In this document: in pieces, positions 1 through 7,847 of the stretch
How the letters are laid out: every line of letters begins with the position of its first letter
Numbering within the stretch: position 1 is the first letter of the stretch
From: Lachnospira sp. UBA4285
GTDB lineage: Bacteria; Bacillota; Clostridia; Lachnospirales; Lachnospiraceae
Direction of reading: 5' to 3'
Assembly (NCBI GenBank): GCA_002394965.1
Contig: DGVL01000168.1
Coordinates: forward strand, 1 to 21,168
DNA: 21,168 nucleotides
Notes under the pieces: model-generated
Databases searched by the model: none
What the model saw: only the letters and a program-made list of their open reading frames with translations
Told to the model about the DNA's origin: nothing
Translations under genes and position numbers: made by a program

Positions 1-1
1 C

Positions 2-442
2 GGCTCTTCCATCATGCCAGGCAAGGTCAATCCGGTCATCCCGGAGGTTGTCACGCAGGCCGCGTTCCTGGTTGCCGGCCACGACACGACCATCACCATG
101 GCAGCAGAAGCCGGCCAGCTCGAGCTCAACGCATTTGAGCCTGTCACCTTTCACTGCCTGTTCGAGTCTTTCACAGCCCTGACCGGTGCCGTCCGCACCC
201 TGACCGTCAACTGCATCGCAGGTATTACCGCCAACAAAGAGCGCTGCCTGTCCCTTGAGCAGAGCAGCGTCGGAATCGCGACCGCTCTCTGCCCGTATAT
301 CGGCTATGTGAAATCCGCCAAGGTTGCAAAAGAGGCTCTTCGCACCGGCAAGTCCGTGCGCGATGTCGTTCTCGCGCATGGCCTGATGAGCCCGGACGTC
401 CTGGCTTCGGTACTTGACGCAAAGCGCGCCGTCAGCGCATAA
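2..442 (+). CDS. aspA: Aspartate ammonia-lyase, C-terminal part (5' end outside window)
   Basis: This enzyme reversibly deaminates L-aspartate to fumarate and ammonia in the cytoplasm. The open frame enters from the left edge and opens directly on the fumarase/aspartase signature GSSIMPGKVNP; the catalytic serine loop lies here. It continues through EAGQLELNAFEP and GITANKE, which resemble AspA more than class II fumarase (comparison from memory of E. coli and B. subtilis AspA). About 146 residues are visible, roughly the last third of a protein of about 460-470 residues. The C-terminus stops slightly earlier than in E. coli AspA. The next gene is on the opposite strand, so this is the last gene of its unit. 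The 60-bp gap after the stop shows no clear hairpin with a T-run. An alternative is a general fumarase/aspartase-superfamily lyase. Confidence 0.88.
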   Translation, partial: GSSIMPGKVNPVIPEVVTQAAFLVAGHDTTITMAAEAGQLELNAFEPVTFHCLFESFTALTGAVRTLTVNCIAGITANKERCLSLEQSSVGIATALCPYIGYVKSAKVAKEALRTGKSVRDVVLAHGLMSPDVLASVLDAKRAVSA

Positions 443-502
443 GAAGGCTGTGCCGTTAACGAACAGGAAACCGCCGTGCCTGCAGTGTCCGGCTACTGCC
501 GC

Positions 503-982
503 TCATCGCTCATGAACCCGCTTGCCGCTCATATGCTCCACGGAAAGTTCGAGGACGGCAACGCGGCCGATTGTCTGACGGATCTCGTCTTCAACTTCCC
601 CGGCTGAAGGATAGTACCTGAGCCCGATCTGACGCAGCGCGCGTTCTTTGCGCCCGGGATCGGTCACAACCTCAAGCCGCCCGAAGCAGATGACGCTTCT
701 GACCGTCTCCGCCCAGTCATCTTCCCTCTTCGCACCTGTCTTTTCAAAGACGCAGAAGGAGACCTTGTCACTGCGCTTCATGGCATCGATCTTATGCCCG
801 GCGGGTGCGCCGTGGAAGTACACATGCCCGCTTTCCGGATCGAACCAGAAGTTGATCGGCAGTGCGTACGGATACCCGTCATCTCCCTGCAGGGCCAGGC
901 ACCCGCGGCGCTGCTGCGCCAGAACCTCCCGGCATTCCTCCTGCGTAAGCTCCTGCCTGAATCGCCTCATCGAGCGGAACAT
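503..982 (-). CDS. NimA-like pyridoxamine 5'-phosphate oxidase family flavoprotein
   Basis: A 159-residue protein of the split-barrel flavin-binding superfamily, in the subgroup that includes the 5-nitroimidazole reductases NimA-J. Supporting features are the N-terminal segment ending in LPINFWFD, the central YFHGAPAGHKIDAMKRSDKV with the HGAxxGxK pattern, VSFCVFE, and a late RSVICFGR strand. The expected ligand is FMN or a related cofactor; the physiological substrate is unknown for most members. The start at 982 is fixed by a near-perfect ribosome site (AAGGAGGT at 996-989, 6 nt spacing). It is a single-gene unit, separated from sstT by 178 bp that contain a large inverted repeat. Assignment to the family is firm, but true nitroimidazole resistance activity cannot be inferred. 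Confidence 0.85.
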   Translation of the reverse strand: MFRSMRRFRQELTQEECREVLAQQRRGCLALQGDDGYPYALPINFWFDPESGHVYFHGAPAGHKIDAMKRSDKVSFCVFEKTGAKREDDWAETVRSVICFGRLEVVTDPGRKERALRQIGLRYYPSAGEVEDEIRQTIGRVAVLELSVEHMSGKRVHER

Positions 983-1022
983 ACTGCTACCTCCTTGATT
1001 GTCTCATGCCCTTAACTAACCT

Positions 1023-1104
1023 CCGGCGGTTTTCAGCGGAAATCGTTCTGTTACCACTTTTCGCTGAATCTCTGTTTGTCCGCGCACAAATCAGGCACCG
1101 CCGG
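1023..1104 (-). repeat. Nested inverted repeats in the leader of the NimA-like gene
   Basis: Two nested dyads lie between sstT and the NimA-like gene. The outer arms are CCGGCGGT at 1023-1030 and its complement at 1097-1104 (8 bp, perfect). The inner arms are 1032-1042 and 1058-1068 (11 bp with one G-T wobble). On the minus strand the structure ends about 27 nt before the ribosome site. No T-run follows, so it is not a textbook terminator for sstT. It could be a leader structure or an operator. No convincing promoter was found in the 983-1160 gap. Confidence 0.5.
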
Positions 1105-1160
1105 CTCACGAACTGATGAAGCTCTGTCAAGCCTGCCCCTGACTATACCTACAGATCCCA

Positions 1161-2435
1161 TCAGATATCCAGCTGTTTCGAGCCGCCGAGGAAGTACGGA
1201 AGGTCCCTGCCTTCCTTCTCCCACTGACGGTACTCCGCGACAGCTGTAAATTCCACGTCGCCCGAAGAGTTGAGCGCAGTCTCGATGGAATCCTGGACAA
1301 CACCGATAATAAAGCCGACGCCCACAACCTGCATGGCCACGTCATTGCTGATGCCAAACATCGAGCAGGCCATCGGGATGAGCAGGAGAGATCCGCCGGC
1401 AACGCCGGAAGCCCCGCACGCCCCCAGCGCGGTAAGCAGCGACAGGATCAGGGCCGACGGAAAGTCAACCGCGATCTGCATCGTATGCGCGCACGCCAGC
1501 GTCATTATGGCAATTGTAACCGCCGCGCCGTCCATATTCACCGTGGACCCCAGCGGAATCGACACAGAATAGAAGTCCTCGTCCAGGCCGAGCCGCTCAC
1601 AGGTGCGCATATTGATCGGAATGTTCGCCGCCGAAGAGCGGGTGAAGAACGCCGTCAGGCCGGAATTCTTAAGGCATCTCCACACAAGCGGATACGGATT
1701 CCTGTGAATGGTCAGGAACGCCACGAACGGATCAATGACGAGTGCGACGAACAGCATCGTTCCGACAAGCAGCAGAAGCAGCTGGCCGTACTGTGTGAAA
1801 ATAGAAAGGCCATTTGTCGAGACGTTGGTGAACACCAGGCCCATGATGCCAAACGGCGCCATATTGATGATCCAGCGCACGCACTGGGATACACCGTCGG
1901 CGATATTGCTGAGCATTTCTTTCGTGCGGTCAGAAGACACGCGCTTCATGGCAAGCCCCAGCATGACAGCCCAGAACATGATGCCGATATAGTTGGCGTC
2001 CGTGAGGGCTTTAACCGGGTTGGCAATGCAGTTCATCAGGAGATTCTTCAGAACCTCTCCGATGCCCTGCGGAACCGTCCCGGACTGTGCGGCCTCACCC
2101 AGGGCAATCCGGACCGGGAACAGAAAACTTGCCGTGACGGCTGCAAGCGACGCCAGAAATGTCGTCAGAAGATACAGCCAGACGACAAGACCAAACCGGC
2201 TGTCAAGGCGCGACCGTCCCTGCGCAAGGGCTGACAGGACAAGGGCAAATACAAGAACCGGCGCTAGCGCCTTGAGAGCGCCGACAAAGAGGTCGCCGAA
2301 AACGCTGATCCAGGACGCGCCCGGAAAAAGAAGTGCCAGAACAACGCCGGCCGCAAGGCCGATTACAATGCGCAGAATCAGGCTGACATGATTATACGTA
2401 TTGACAACTTTCTTCATAACATTTGAAGTTCCCAT
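1161..2435 (-). CDS. sstT: Na+/serine-threonine symporter SstT
   Basis: A 424-residue integral membrane transporter of the dicarboxylate/amino acid:cation symporter (DAACS) family, importing L-serine and L-threonine with sodium. Diagnostic stretches are FVGALKALAPVLVF, AFFTRSSAANIPINM (serine-rich re-entrant loop), SIPLGSTVNMDGAA (NMDG-type substrate/sodium site; E. coli SstT has NMAG here), GASGVAGGSLLLIP, and GFIIGVVQDSIETALNSS. These match E. coli SstT almost segment by segment and set it apart from GltP/DctA. The frame is open further upstream, but the start at 2435 is preferred because AAGGGGGA precedes it. An in-frame ATG at 2417 lacks a good site. It sits 16 bp after the spermidine-synthase-like gene, with its ribosome site next to that gene's stop, so the two are probably co-transcribed. 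Confidence 0.92.
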   Translation of the reverse strand: MGTSNVMKKVVNTYNHVSLILRIVIGLAAGVVLALLFPGASWISVFGDLFVGALKALAPVLVFALVLSALAQGRSRLDSRFGLVVWLYLLTTFLASLAAVTASFLFPVRIALGEAAQSGTVPQGIGEVLKNLLMNCIANPVKALTDANYIGIMFWAVMLGLAMKRVSSDRTKEMLSNIADGVSQCVRWIINMAPFGIMGLVFTNVSTNGLSIFTQYGQLLLLLVGTMLFVALVIDPFVAFLTIHRNPYPLVWRCLKNSGLTAFFTRSSAANIPINMRTCERLGLDEDFYSVSIPLGSTVNMDGAAVTIAIMTLACAHTMQIAVDFPSALILSLLTALGACGASGVAGGSLLLIPMACSMFGISNDVAMQVVGVGFIIGVVQDSIETALNSSGDVEFTAVAEYRQWEKEGRDLPYFLGGSKQLDI

Positions 2436-2451
2436 ACTTACATTCCCCCTT

Positions 2452-4044
2452 TTACAGTTCAAGCTGACCGGCAAGCAGAAGATCCCGGTAGTACCCGACT
2501 TGTTCCCGGATAATTGCGTCGATCTGGCGCATACCGAGAAGCTCAACCGGGGCCTTGTCATCCGTCATGACGTGGCTGCCGGGAATGTACGTCTGAAGCT
2601 GTGCCTGTACGCCGCTCATGAGATTTTTAAGTCCGGCATCCGTTTCTTTTCCGATGTTCCCGGCAAAAACAGCGGGCGCATCCGGTGCATTCGTCGCGAA
2701 GACCACACGATTGGTGCTGTCCGGCACGTCGACGGTGTAGATGTGATCAAATACCGTGCTGATCGTGTCGCTGAGGTAATGATTGATATCGTCCGGGTCA
2801 TTTTCATCGCCGCGCATGTTCAGGTTCACAACCATTATACCGCCGTCATGCAGGTGCTCGCGCACCTTGAGAAAAAATTCCTCCGTGGACATCTGAAAGG
2901 GAATCGTGATGTCGCGGAACGCGTCGACCATGATCACGTCGTACTTCTTGTCCACGGCATTCAGGAAAGCCCGGCCGTCGTACTCCGTGACCTTCATATC
3001 CTCCGGCTGATCAAAATACTTCGTCGCGAGCCGGATGATCTTTCCGTCGATCTCCACGCCCTCCGCCGTCACGTTGTCAAAGTACCGCTCGCACTGCGCG
3101 GCGTACGTCCCGGTCCCGTTGCCAAGTACCAGCACGTCGCAGCTGCTTTTGTTCATGACATCCGCCATGAGCGGCGCCGCCATCGCATAATCATAGTACA
3201 TACCGCTCAGAGAGTGGTCTTTCATCGTGATCGACTGCACACCGAAGAGGACATTGGTCGAGAGCGCGACCGTGTTATCGTCTTCCTTCACCTGCAGATA
3301 ATTGTAAACGGACTCGCCCTCATACGTCAGATTTCTGTCCCAGAAAGCGAAGCTGTCGGAGTGCCCGAAGGCGCAGCTGACAAGAAAAATCAGAGCAGCC
3401 GCTGCCACGCGCTTCTTTCCCGCCTTTGCACTGGCAAAGTACACGACCGAGAGCGCCAGCAGGATCCCGGAGAATATGAGGAACGTCGCGGATGTCCCCG
3501 CCGCCGGGATCGTGACAAATGTCGGGACAAACGTGCCGATAATACTGCCCACCGTATTGGCGGCGCCAAGTCTCCCCGCGATCCGCCCGCTCTCACTCAG
3601 GTCATCGACCGTGTACTTGATGAGCGACGGCGTCACCGTGCCGAGCAGAAACAGCGGGTACACAAAAATCACAAGGCAGGAGACAAGAGAGGCCCAGATA
3701 AGCAGATTGGTGCTGACGGCGACGATCATGAGGGCTGAAACGCCCAGAATCACATATTTGCCAAGAAGAGGAATCAGCGCGATCCAGACCGCCGCGATGA
3801 GAATTCTGCCATACAGCCTGTCCGGATCCGGATCTCTGTCCACAGCGCGGCCGCCGTAGATATTGCCCAGCGCCATGGCGATCATGATCATTCCGATGAT
3901 GATCGTCCACACGATCTGGGAAGAACTGAAATACGGGGCGAGCAGCCGACTCGCCCCCTGTTCCACGGCCATGACGCACACACCTGAGAAAAACTCCGTC
4001 ATGTACAGGAACACTTTGCTTGATAAAATCTTTCTCTTCTCCAT
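2452..4044 (-). CDS. Membrane-fused spermidine-synthase-like methyltransferase-fold protein
   Basis: A 530-residue fusion. Residues 10 to about 225 form roughly seven hydrophobic segments, resembling the membrane part found in fused MFS/spermidine synthase proteins. Residues 240 to about 480 are a spermidine-synthase-like domain: YEGESVYNYLQV (244-252 region, E-S-x-Y element), SAM/dcSAM motif VLVLGNGTGTY (304-314), acidic ribose-binding position in EGVEID (E331), DGRAFL (D356), and YDVIMVDAF (D374). In real spermidine synthases the last motif continues as D-S-T-D-P; here it reads DAFRD, so aminopropyl transfer is doubtful. The start at 4044 follows GGGGAGCAGG. It leads a two-gene unit with sstT. 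It may modify a membrane-associated amine or lipid, but this is inference. Confidence 0.8.
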   Translation of the reverse strand: MEKRKILSSKVFLYMTEFFSGVCVMAVEQGASRLLAPYFSSSQIVWTIIIGMIMIAMALGNIYGGRAVDRDPDPDRLYGRILIAAVWIALIPLLGKYVILGVSALMIVAVSTNLLIWASLVSCLVIFVYPLFLLGTVTPSLIKYTVDDLSESGRIAGRLGAANTVGSIIGTFVPTFVTIPAAGTSATFLIFSGILLALSVVYFASAKAGKKRVAAAALIFLVSCAFGHSDSFAFWDRNLTYEGESVYNYLQVKEDDNTVALSTNVLFGVQSITMKDHSLSGMYYDYAMAAPLMADVMNKSSCDVLVLGNGTGTYAAQCERYFDNVTAEGVEIDGKIIRLATKYFDQPEDMKVTEYDGRAFLNAVDKKYDVIMVDAFRDITIPFQMSTEEFFLKVREHLHDGGIMVVNLNMRGDENDPDDINHYLSDTISTVFDHIYTVDVPDSTNRVVFATNAPDAPAVFAGNIGKETDAGLKNLMSGVQAQLQTYIPGSHVMTDDKAPVELLGMRQIDAIIREQVGYYRDLLLAGQLEL

Positions 4045-4063
4045 CCTGCTCCCCGCACGATCC

Positions 4064-4109
4064 CCGCAGTGTATAGAAAACGCACCTATGGATTTATTTT
4101 ACACTGCGG
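4064..4109. repeat. 10-bp inverted repeat upstream of the spermidine-synthase-like gene
   Basis: Perfect arms CCGCAGTGTA (4064-4073) and TACACTGCGG (4100-4109) are separated by 26 AT-rich bases, in the 94-bp gap between the beta-helix lipoprotein gene and the next minus-strand gene. No T-run follows either arm, so an intrinsic terminator is unlikely. The position just upstream of a start codon (4044) fits an operator or a leader hairpin. Confidence 0.55.
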
Positions 4110-4138
4110 AGACGGAAAAGAAAATCCTGACAGTTCAC

Positions 4139-5446
4139 TCAGACACTTCCTGCATTCCCCGGCCTGACCCCGCCGCCCGGCATCTGACTTCCTCCTCCCG
4201 GTGCCTGGCCCTGACCGCCCATCTGGCCTCTGCCGCCTCCCATCATCTGGTTATAAATCTCAGTGACCTGCGAACCGTTTACAAAGACGGTTCCGCCGTT
4301 TATTGCGCCGTCCTTGTCATAATCAAACGGGCTGTTCGCAGTGATCGTCAGCGTTCCTCCGTTGATGTACAGGCTGCCGTTGGAATCGAGCGCGTCCGTG
4401 TCGCCCTGTCCCATGTCAATTGTGATGTCGCCGCCGTTTATGATAATCTCAATATCCGTGCCGGTGCCCTTCTGCGCCGCGTTGATGCCGTCGTCAGAGG
4501 CCGTGATGTCAATCGTCCCGCCGTCAATCGTCACGATGGTGCTCTCGATGCCTTCGGAAGCCTGGATCGTGAATGTTCCGCCGTCGATCGTTGTCTGCGT
4601 CGTCCCCTGAATACCGTCGTCCCCGGCGTCAATGGTGAATGTTCCCCCGCCGATATAGATGGAACCGGCCGTCGGGTCATCGGAATCCTCGCTGTGCAAA
4701 CCGTCCTTGTCCGTCGTGATCGTGAAGGTTCCGTCCGCAATGTTGACCGCGTCGTGCGCCTCAATGGCGTCTTCCTTTGCTGTTATGGCATATGTTCCGC
4801 CGGTCACCGTCACTTCGTCCTTGCCGGATATGCCATTCCCCTGCGCCGAGGTTACTGTCAGAGTGCCCTCACCGTTGAGCGTCAGATCAGAGCGGCAGAA
4901 GATAACCGCGTCCGTGTTCGTGGTGCCGTCCGCCGTAAAGGTGCCGGTTACAGAAAGCGTATTCTCCGTCCCGGATGCCGTCGTGGCAAATACCTTGTCC
5001 GCCTCCTTCACGTAAATCGCCGGGAAATCGTCATTGGTGATGCTCACACCGGAGAGCACCAGCTGTACTTTTGCGTCTTCCGGGGCGTCCACGATGATTG
5101 TGCTGTTCCGGGCGGTCCCGCTCACCACATACACCCCTTCCCCGCTGATCGTCACATCGGCGCCGTCCGCGAGCGCAATATACGACGCGCCGCTTACGTC
5201 CGCCACCTGCTCGAGGTCGCGGTCTGAAAAAAGCTCCGATGTATCCGCAGCGGACGATGAAGCCGCTGCCGCGGAAGATGAAGATGATGCCGGCGTCTGC
5301 GCCTGTGTCTGCGGCGCAGCGCCTGTTGACGTTTCCGCTGTTGCTGCCGCGGTTGTCTCTGCAGCCGCTCCCGCCGCACATCCCGCCATAAGGTTTCCCG
5401 CAAGGACCAGTATCCCTGCCATCGCCAGTAATTTTCTGCTTCTCAT
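4139..5446 (-). CDS. Cell-surface beta-helix carbohydrate-binding lipoprotein (Cthe_2159/DUF4353 type)
   Basis: A 435-residue exported lipoprotein. Residues 1-23 form a signal peptide with lipobox LMAGC, so Cys23 is the likely lipidated residue. Residues 24 to about 68 are an Ala/Ser/Thr/Gln-rich linker crossing the cell wall. Residues of about 75-395 are short repeats of the type GGTFTI-x-A-x-DGI with Asp-rich turns (for example KDGLHSEDSDD at 247-257), as expected of a right-handed parallel beta-helix. Residues 400-435 are a Gly/Gln/Pro-rich tail. Clostridium thermocellum Cthe_2159, the founding member, binds cellulose and acidic sugars and calcium (family knowledge). The frame is open upstream, but the start at 5446 has GGGAGGC 6 nt away and gives a proper signal peptide. 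It appears monocistronic; its promoter in 5447-5582 is not evident. Confidence 0.83.
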   Translation of the reverse strand: MRSRKLLAMAGILVLAGNLMAGCAAGAAAETTAAATAETSTGAAPQTQAQTPASSSSSAAAASSSAADTSELFSDRDLEQVADVSGASYIALADGADVTISGEGVYVVSGTARNSTIIVDAPEDAKVQLVLSGVSITNDDFPAIYVKEADKVFATTASGTENTLSVTGTFTADGTTNTDAVIFCRSDLTLNGEGTLTVTSAQGNGISGKDEVTVTGGTYAITAKEDAIEAHDAVNIADGTFTITTDKDGLHSEDSDDPTAGSIYIGGGTFTIDAGDDGIQGTTQTTIDGGTFTIQASEGIESTIVTIDGGTIDITASDDGINAAQKGTGTDIEIIINGGDITIDMGQGDTDALDSNGSLYINGGTLTITANSPFDYDKDGAINGGTVFVNGSQVTEIYNQMMGGGRGQMGGQGQAPGGGSQMPGGGVRPGNAGSV

Positions 5447-5582
5447 ATGTGCCTCCCGTCTGCGAAAAGGTTCTCCGCTTCCGCCTGTGTAAACGCAGGA
5501 GGAATTTTGGAATTCTACCCTACCGCACAGTTGTGGAGGATTCATGTGTAAATTAAGGACGTTTTGTGAACAGAAGCTTTCG

Positions 5583-7322
5583 TCACCGGAACAGTTTCTG
5601 CGTGTTGTAGAGTTTTGCGTACTCCCCGCCGCGCGCGAGAAGCTGCTGATGGGTGCCCTCCTCGGCAATGCGGCCTCCGTCGATTAAAACGATCCGGTCG
5701 GCGTCCTGCACTGTCGCAAGGCGGTGCGCGATGATGAGCGAGGTGCGGCCTTCTGAGAGCGCGTCAAAGCTCTTCTGGATCTTCTGCTCCGTGATGGTGT
5801 CGAGCGCCGATGTCGCCTCATCCAGAATCAGAATCTTCGGATTCTTCAGGAAAATGCGGGCGATGGAAATCCGCTGCTTCTGTCCGCCAGAGAGGCGCAC
5901 GCCCCGCTCGCCGACATACGTGTCAAATCCGTCCGGCATCGCGAGAATGTCGTCCTGGATCTCCGCGCGCCGGGCAGCTTCCTCGATCTCCCTGTCCGTC
6001 GCATCCGGCCGCCCGTACCGGATATTCTCCCGAATTGTGTCCGCAAAGATGAAGACATCCTGCTGGACGATGCCGATGCTCCTTCTAAGCGAGTCCTTCG
6101 TCACGTCTCTGATATCTGTCCCGTCGATACGGATCGACCCGGACTCCACCTCATAAAAGCGCGGGATCAGACTGCACAGCGTCGTCTTGCCGCCGCCTGA
6201 CTGTCCGACGATGGCCACGCTCTCGCCGCCCTTCACATGCAGCGTGATGTCGTCGAGCACCTCGCGCCCCAGATCGTAGCGGAACGAGACATGCTCAATG
6301 TCGATCCGTCCTTCGCTCACCGCGAGGTTCTTCGCGTCCGCCTTCTCGGTTATATCCGGCGTGACTTGCATCAGGTCGTTGAAGCGCGTCAGGCCTGCCA
6401 TTCCGTCGGTGAACACCTCCGCGAACTGCGACAGCTTGCGGATCGGCGTGATGAAACTGCCTGCGAACAGTGTGAACGTGATGAGGTCGATGTAATTCAT
6501 CTCGCCGCGCATGATGAGGTACCCGCCCGCTGCGATCACCGCCACCGGCGTGATGCTCATGAAGAACTCCTGCGCGCTGTTAAAATCCGCCATCGCCTTG
6601 TAGTACGAGCTCTTTGACCTCTGATAGGCCTCGTTGGAGCGCGCAAACCGCTCGTAATCCACCTTCTCGTTGGCGAATGCCTTCGAAGTCCGGATCCCGG
6701 AGATGCCGGATTCGATGTCCGCGTTGATCTGCGCCAGCCTCTTTTTGTTGTCCACCGAGGTCTGCGCCATCGCCCGCCGGTTCCTCATGACGACCAGGAT
6801 CGAGACAGGCAGCAGAATCAGGATGACCAGCGCGAGCTTCCACTGGATCCGGAACATGCACACCAGCGCGCCACATATCGTCAGGATCGAGATGATCAGA
6901 TCCTCCGGCCCGTGGTGCATCAGCTCCGTCATGGAGAACAGGTCGCCGGTCAGGCGGCTCATGAGCTGACCCGTGCGGTTTTTGTCGTAAAAGTCAAAAT
7001 CCAGCGTCTGCAGATGACAGAACAGATCATTGCGCAGGTCGGTCTCAACGTATGTGCCGAACGTATGCCCCCAGTAGGTCATCACGTACTGGCACGCCGA
7101 TCTCCCGACATACGCGCACGCGACGATCGCCATGAGCGCAAAGAACGCCTGAAACTGCTGATCCGGCAGCATCGTGCGCATGGCGTAGCGCGAGACGATC
7201 GGGAAAGCCAGGTCGACGGCCGCGACCGCGATGGCACAAAAAATATCGATGATAAAAAGATTCAGATGCCTGCGAAAATACTTGCGAAGCATCCTGAGAA
7301 GTGACTTGTTTTCTCGTTTCAT
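5583..7322 (-). CDS. ABC exporter, fused permease and ATPase
   Basis: A 579-residue half-transporter of the type I exporter class (MsbA/lipid or multidrug family). The N-terminal membrane domain (about 1-320) has six hydrophobic helices and the coupling element RTGQLMSRLTGD. The nucleotide-binding domain carries Walker A GQSGGGKTT, Q-loop VQQD, signature LSGGQKQR, Walker B ILILDEATSALD and the switch histidine in IIAHRLAT, all intact. It should work as a homodimer because no partner half-transporter is adjacent. The start at 7322 follows GGAGGATGACAG. An extended -10 element lies about 33 bp upstream of the start, so it can be transcribed separately from the nucleoside operon before it. The substrate is unknown; residue patterns at this level do not separate lipid from drug exporters. 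Confidence 0.9.
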   Translation of the reverse strand: MKRENKSLLRMLRKYFRRHLNLFIIDIFCAIAVAAVDLAFPIVSRYAMRTMLPDQQFQAFFALMAIVACAYVGRSACQYVMTYWGHTFGTYVETDLRNDLFCHLQTLDFDFYDKNRTGQLMSRLTGDLFSMTELMHHGPEDLIISILTICGALVCMFRIQWKLALVILILLPVSILVVMRNRRAMAQTSVDNKKRLAQINADIESGISGIRTSKAFANEKVDYERFARSNEAYQRSKSSYYKAMADFNSAQEFFMSITPVAVIAAGGYLIMRGEMNYIDLITFTLFAGSFITPIRKLSQFAEVFTDGMAGLTRFNDLMQVTPDITEKADAKNLAVSEGRIDIEHVSFRYDLGREVLDDITLHVKGGESVAIVGQSGGGKTTLCSLIPRFYEVESGSIRIDGTDIRDVTKDSLRRSIGIVQQDVFIFADTIRENIRYGRPDATDREIEEAARRAEIQDDILAMPDGFDTYVGERGVRLSGGQKQRISIARIFLKNPKILILDEATSALDTITEQKIQKSFDALSEGRTSLIIAHRLATVQDADRIVLIDGGRIAEEGTHQQLLARGGEYAKLYNTQKLFR

Positions 7323-7354
7323 CTGTCATCCTCCGGCACTGGGATACTTCTATC

Positions 7355-7363
7355 ATTATGCCA
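7355..7363 (-). promoter_or_regulatory. Extended -10 promoter for the ABC exporter
   Basis: The minus strand reads TGGCATAAT, an extended -10 (TG-N plus CATAAT, five of six to TATAAT). Transcription would begin near 7348, about 26 nt before the start codon. The -35 region is poor, which extended -10 promoters tolerate. Supported by pattern only. Confidence 0.45.
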
Positions 7364-7413
7364 CAACTCCGGGATTTTTCATGGTCAATGCTTTAAAAGT
7401 GTCTTGAAGATAC

Positions 7414-7431
7414 CTCCCTCATGTGAGGGAG
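7414..7431 (-). terminator. Palindromic hairpin over the cytidine deaminase stop codon
   Basis: Arms CTCCCTCA (7414-7421) and TGAGGGAG (7424-7431) pair perfectly (8 bp, 2-nt spacer, in practice a 4-nt loop). The cdd stop TGA (7421-7419 on the minus strand) is inside the stem. On the minus strand it is followed by GTATCTTC, not a T-run, so it would be a weak terminator or an RNA 3'-end stabiliser at the end of the nucleoside operon. Confidence 0.4.
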
Positions 7432-7847
7432 TCGGGGCCGAAGCTTTCCGGCAGAAGCTGCGAGAGCGTCATCCTGCGGAAACCGCCGTTTCCGTCGCTG
7501 AACCAGACCGGGAAGTCCGGCCCCGCGAATTCCCGCAGAACCTGCCGGCAGATGCCGCAGGGTGTACACAGCGTCAGGCGGTCTGTCCCTTCCGGACCGC
7601 CTGCAACCGCAATCGCCCGGAAGTGTCGGCAGCCTTCGCTCACCGCCTTGAAGACAGCCGTGCGCTCCGCGCAGTTTCCCGCCGGATAGGATGCATTTTC
7701 AATGTTGCATCCCGTGTAGACCGTCCCGTTTTCTCCAAGCAGCGCAGCACCCACCGCAAAATGCGAGTACGGGGCATATGCCCGGCTGCGGGCTGCCGCG
7801 GCCTCCTGCTCAAGCTGCTTCACCGTATCGTCCGGTATCGGTTTCAT
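7419..7847 (-). CDS. cdd: Cytidine deaminase
   Basis: A 142-residue zinc enzyme converting cytidine and deoxycytidine to uridine and deoxyuridine. It has the small tetrameric architecture (about 130-140 residues) with zinc ligands Cys59, Cys97 and Cys100 and proton-shuttle Glu61 in AGNCAERTA and TPCGICRQVL; the substrate loop TGCNIENASYP precedes them. The start codon overlaps the uridine phosphorylase stop by 4 bp (ATGA at 7847-7844), a sign of translational coupling. With the phosphorylase, cytidine would be routed through uridine to uracil and ribose-1-phosphate. The C-terminus (FGPDSLT) is encoded by the perfect hairpin at 7414-7431. Confidence 0.95.
   Translation of the reverse strand: MKPIPDDTVKQLEQEAAAARSRAYAPYSHFAVGAALLGENGTVYTGCNIENASYPAGNCAERTAVFKAVSEGCRHFRAIAVAGGPEGTDRLTLCTPCGICRQVLREFAGPDFPVWFSDGNGGFRRMTLSQLLPESFGPDSLT

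Noticed and set aside
1080..1130. TTGACA-based promoter for the NimA-like gene
   Set aside because: The minus strand has TTGACA, but no -10 element lies 16-18 bp downstream.
1020..1150. FMN (RFN) riboswitch before the flavoprotein gene
   Set aside because: Only short fragments such as GGGGCAGG and CCGGCGGT match; the conserved RFN junction segments are missing.
2436..2561. Longer SstT with a 42-residue N-terminal extension
   Set aside because: The extension lies inside the preceding coding region and has no homology to SstT; the ATG at 2435 has a good ribosome site.
2401..3738. Large plus-strand open frame of 445 codons
   Set aside because: It is a shadow of the spermidine-synthase-like gene; the product is His/Arg/Asp-rich with no recognisable motifs.
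3863..5227. Large plus-strand open frame of 454 codons
   Set aside because: It spans two minus-strand genes and their gap, lacks a ribosome site and has low-complexity shadow composition.
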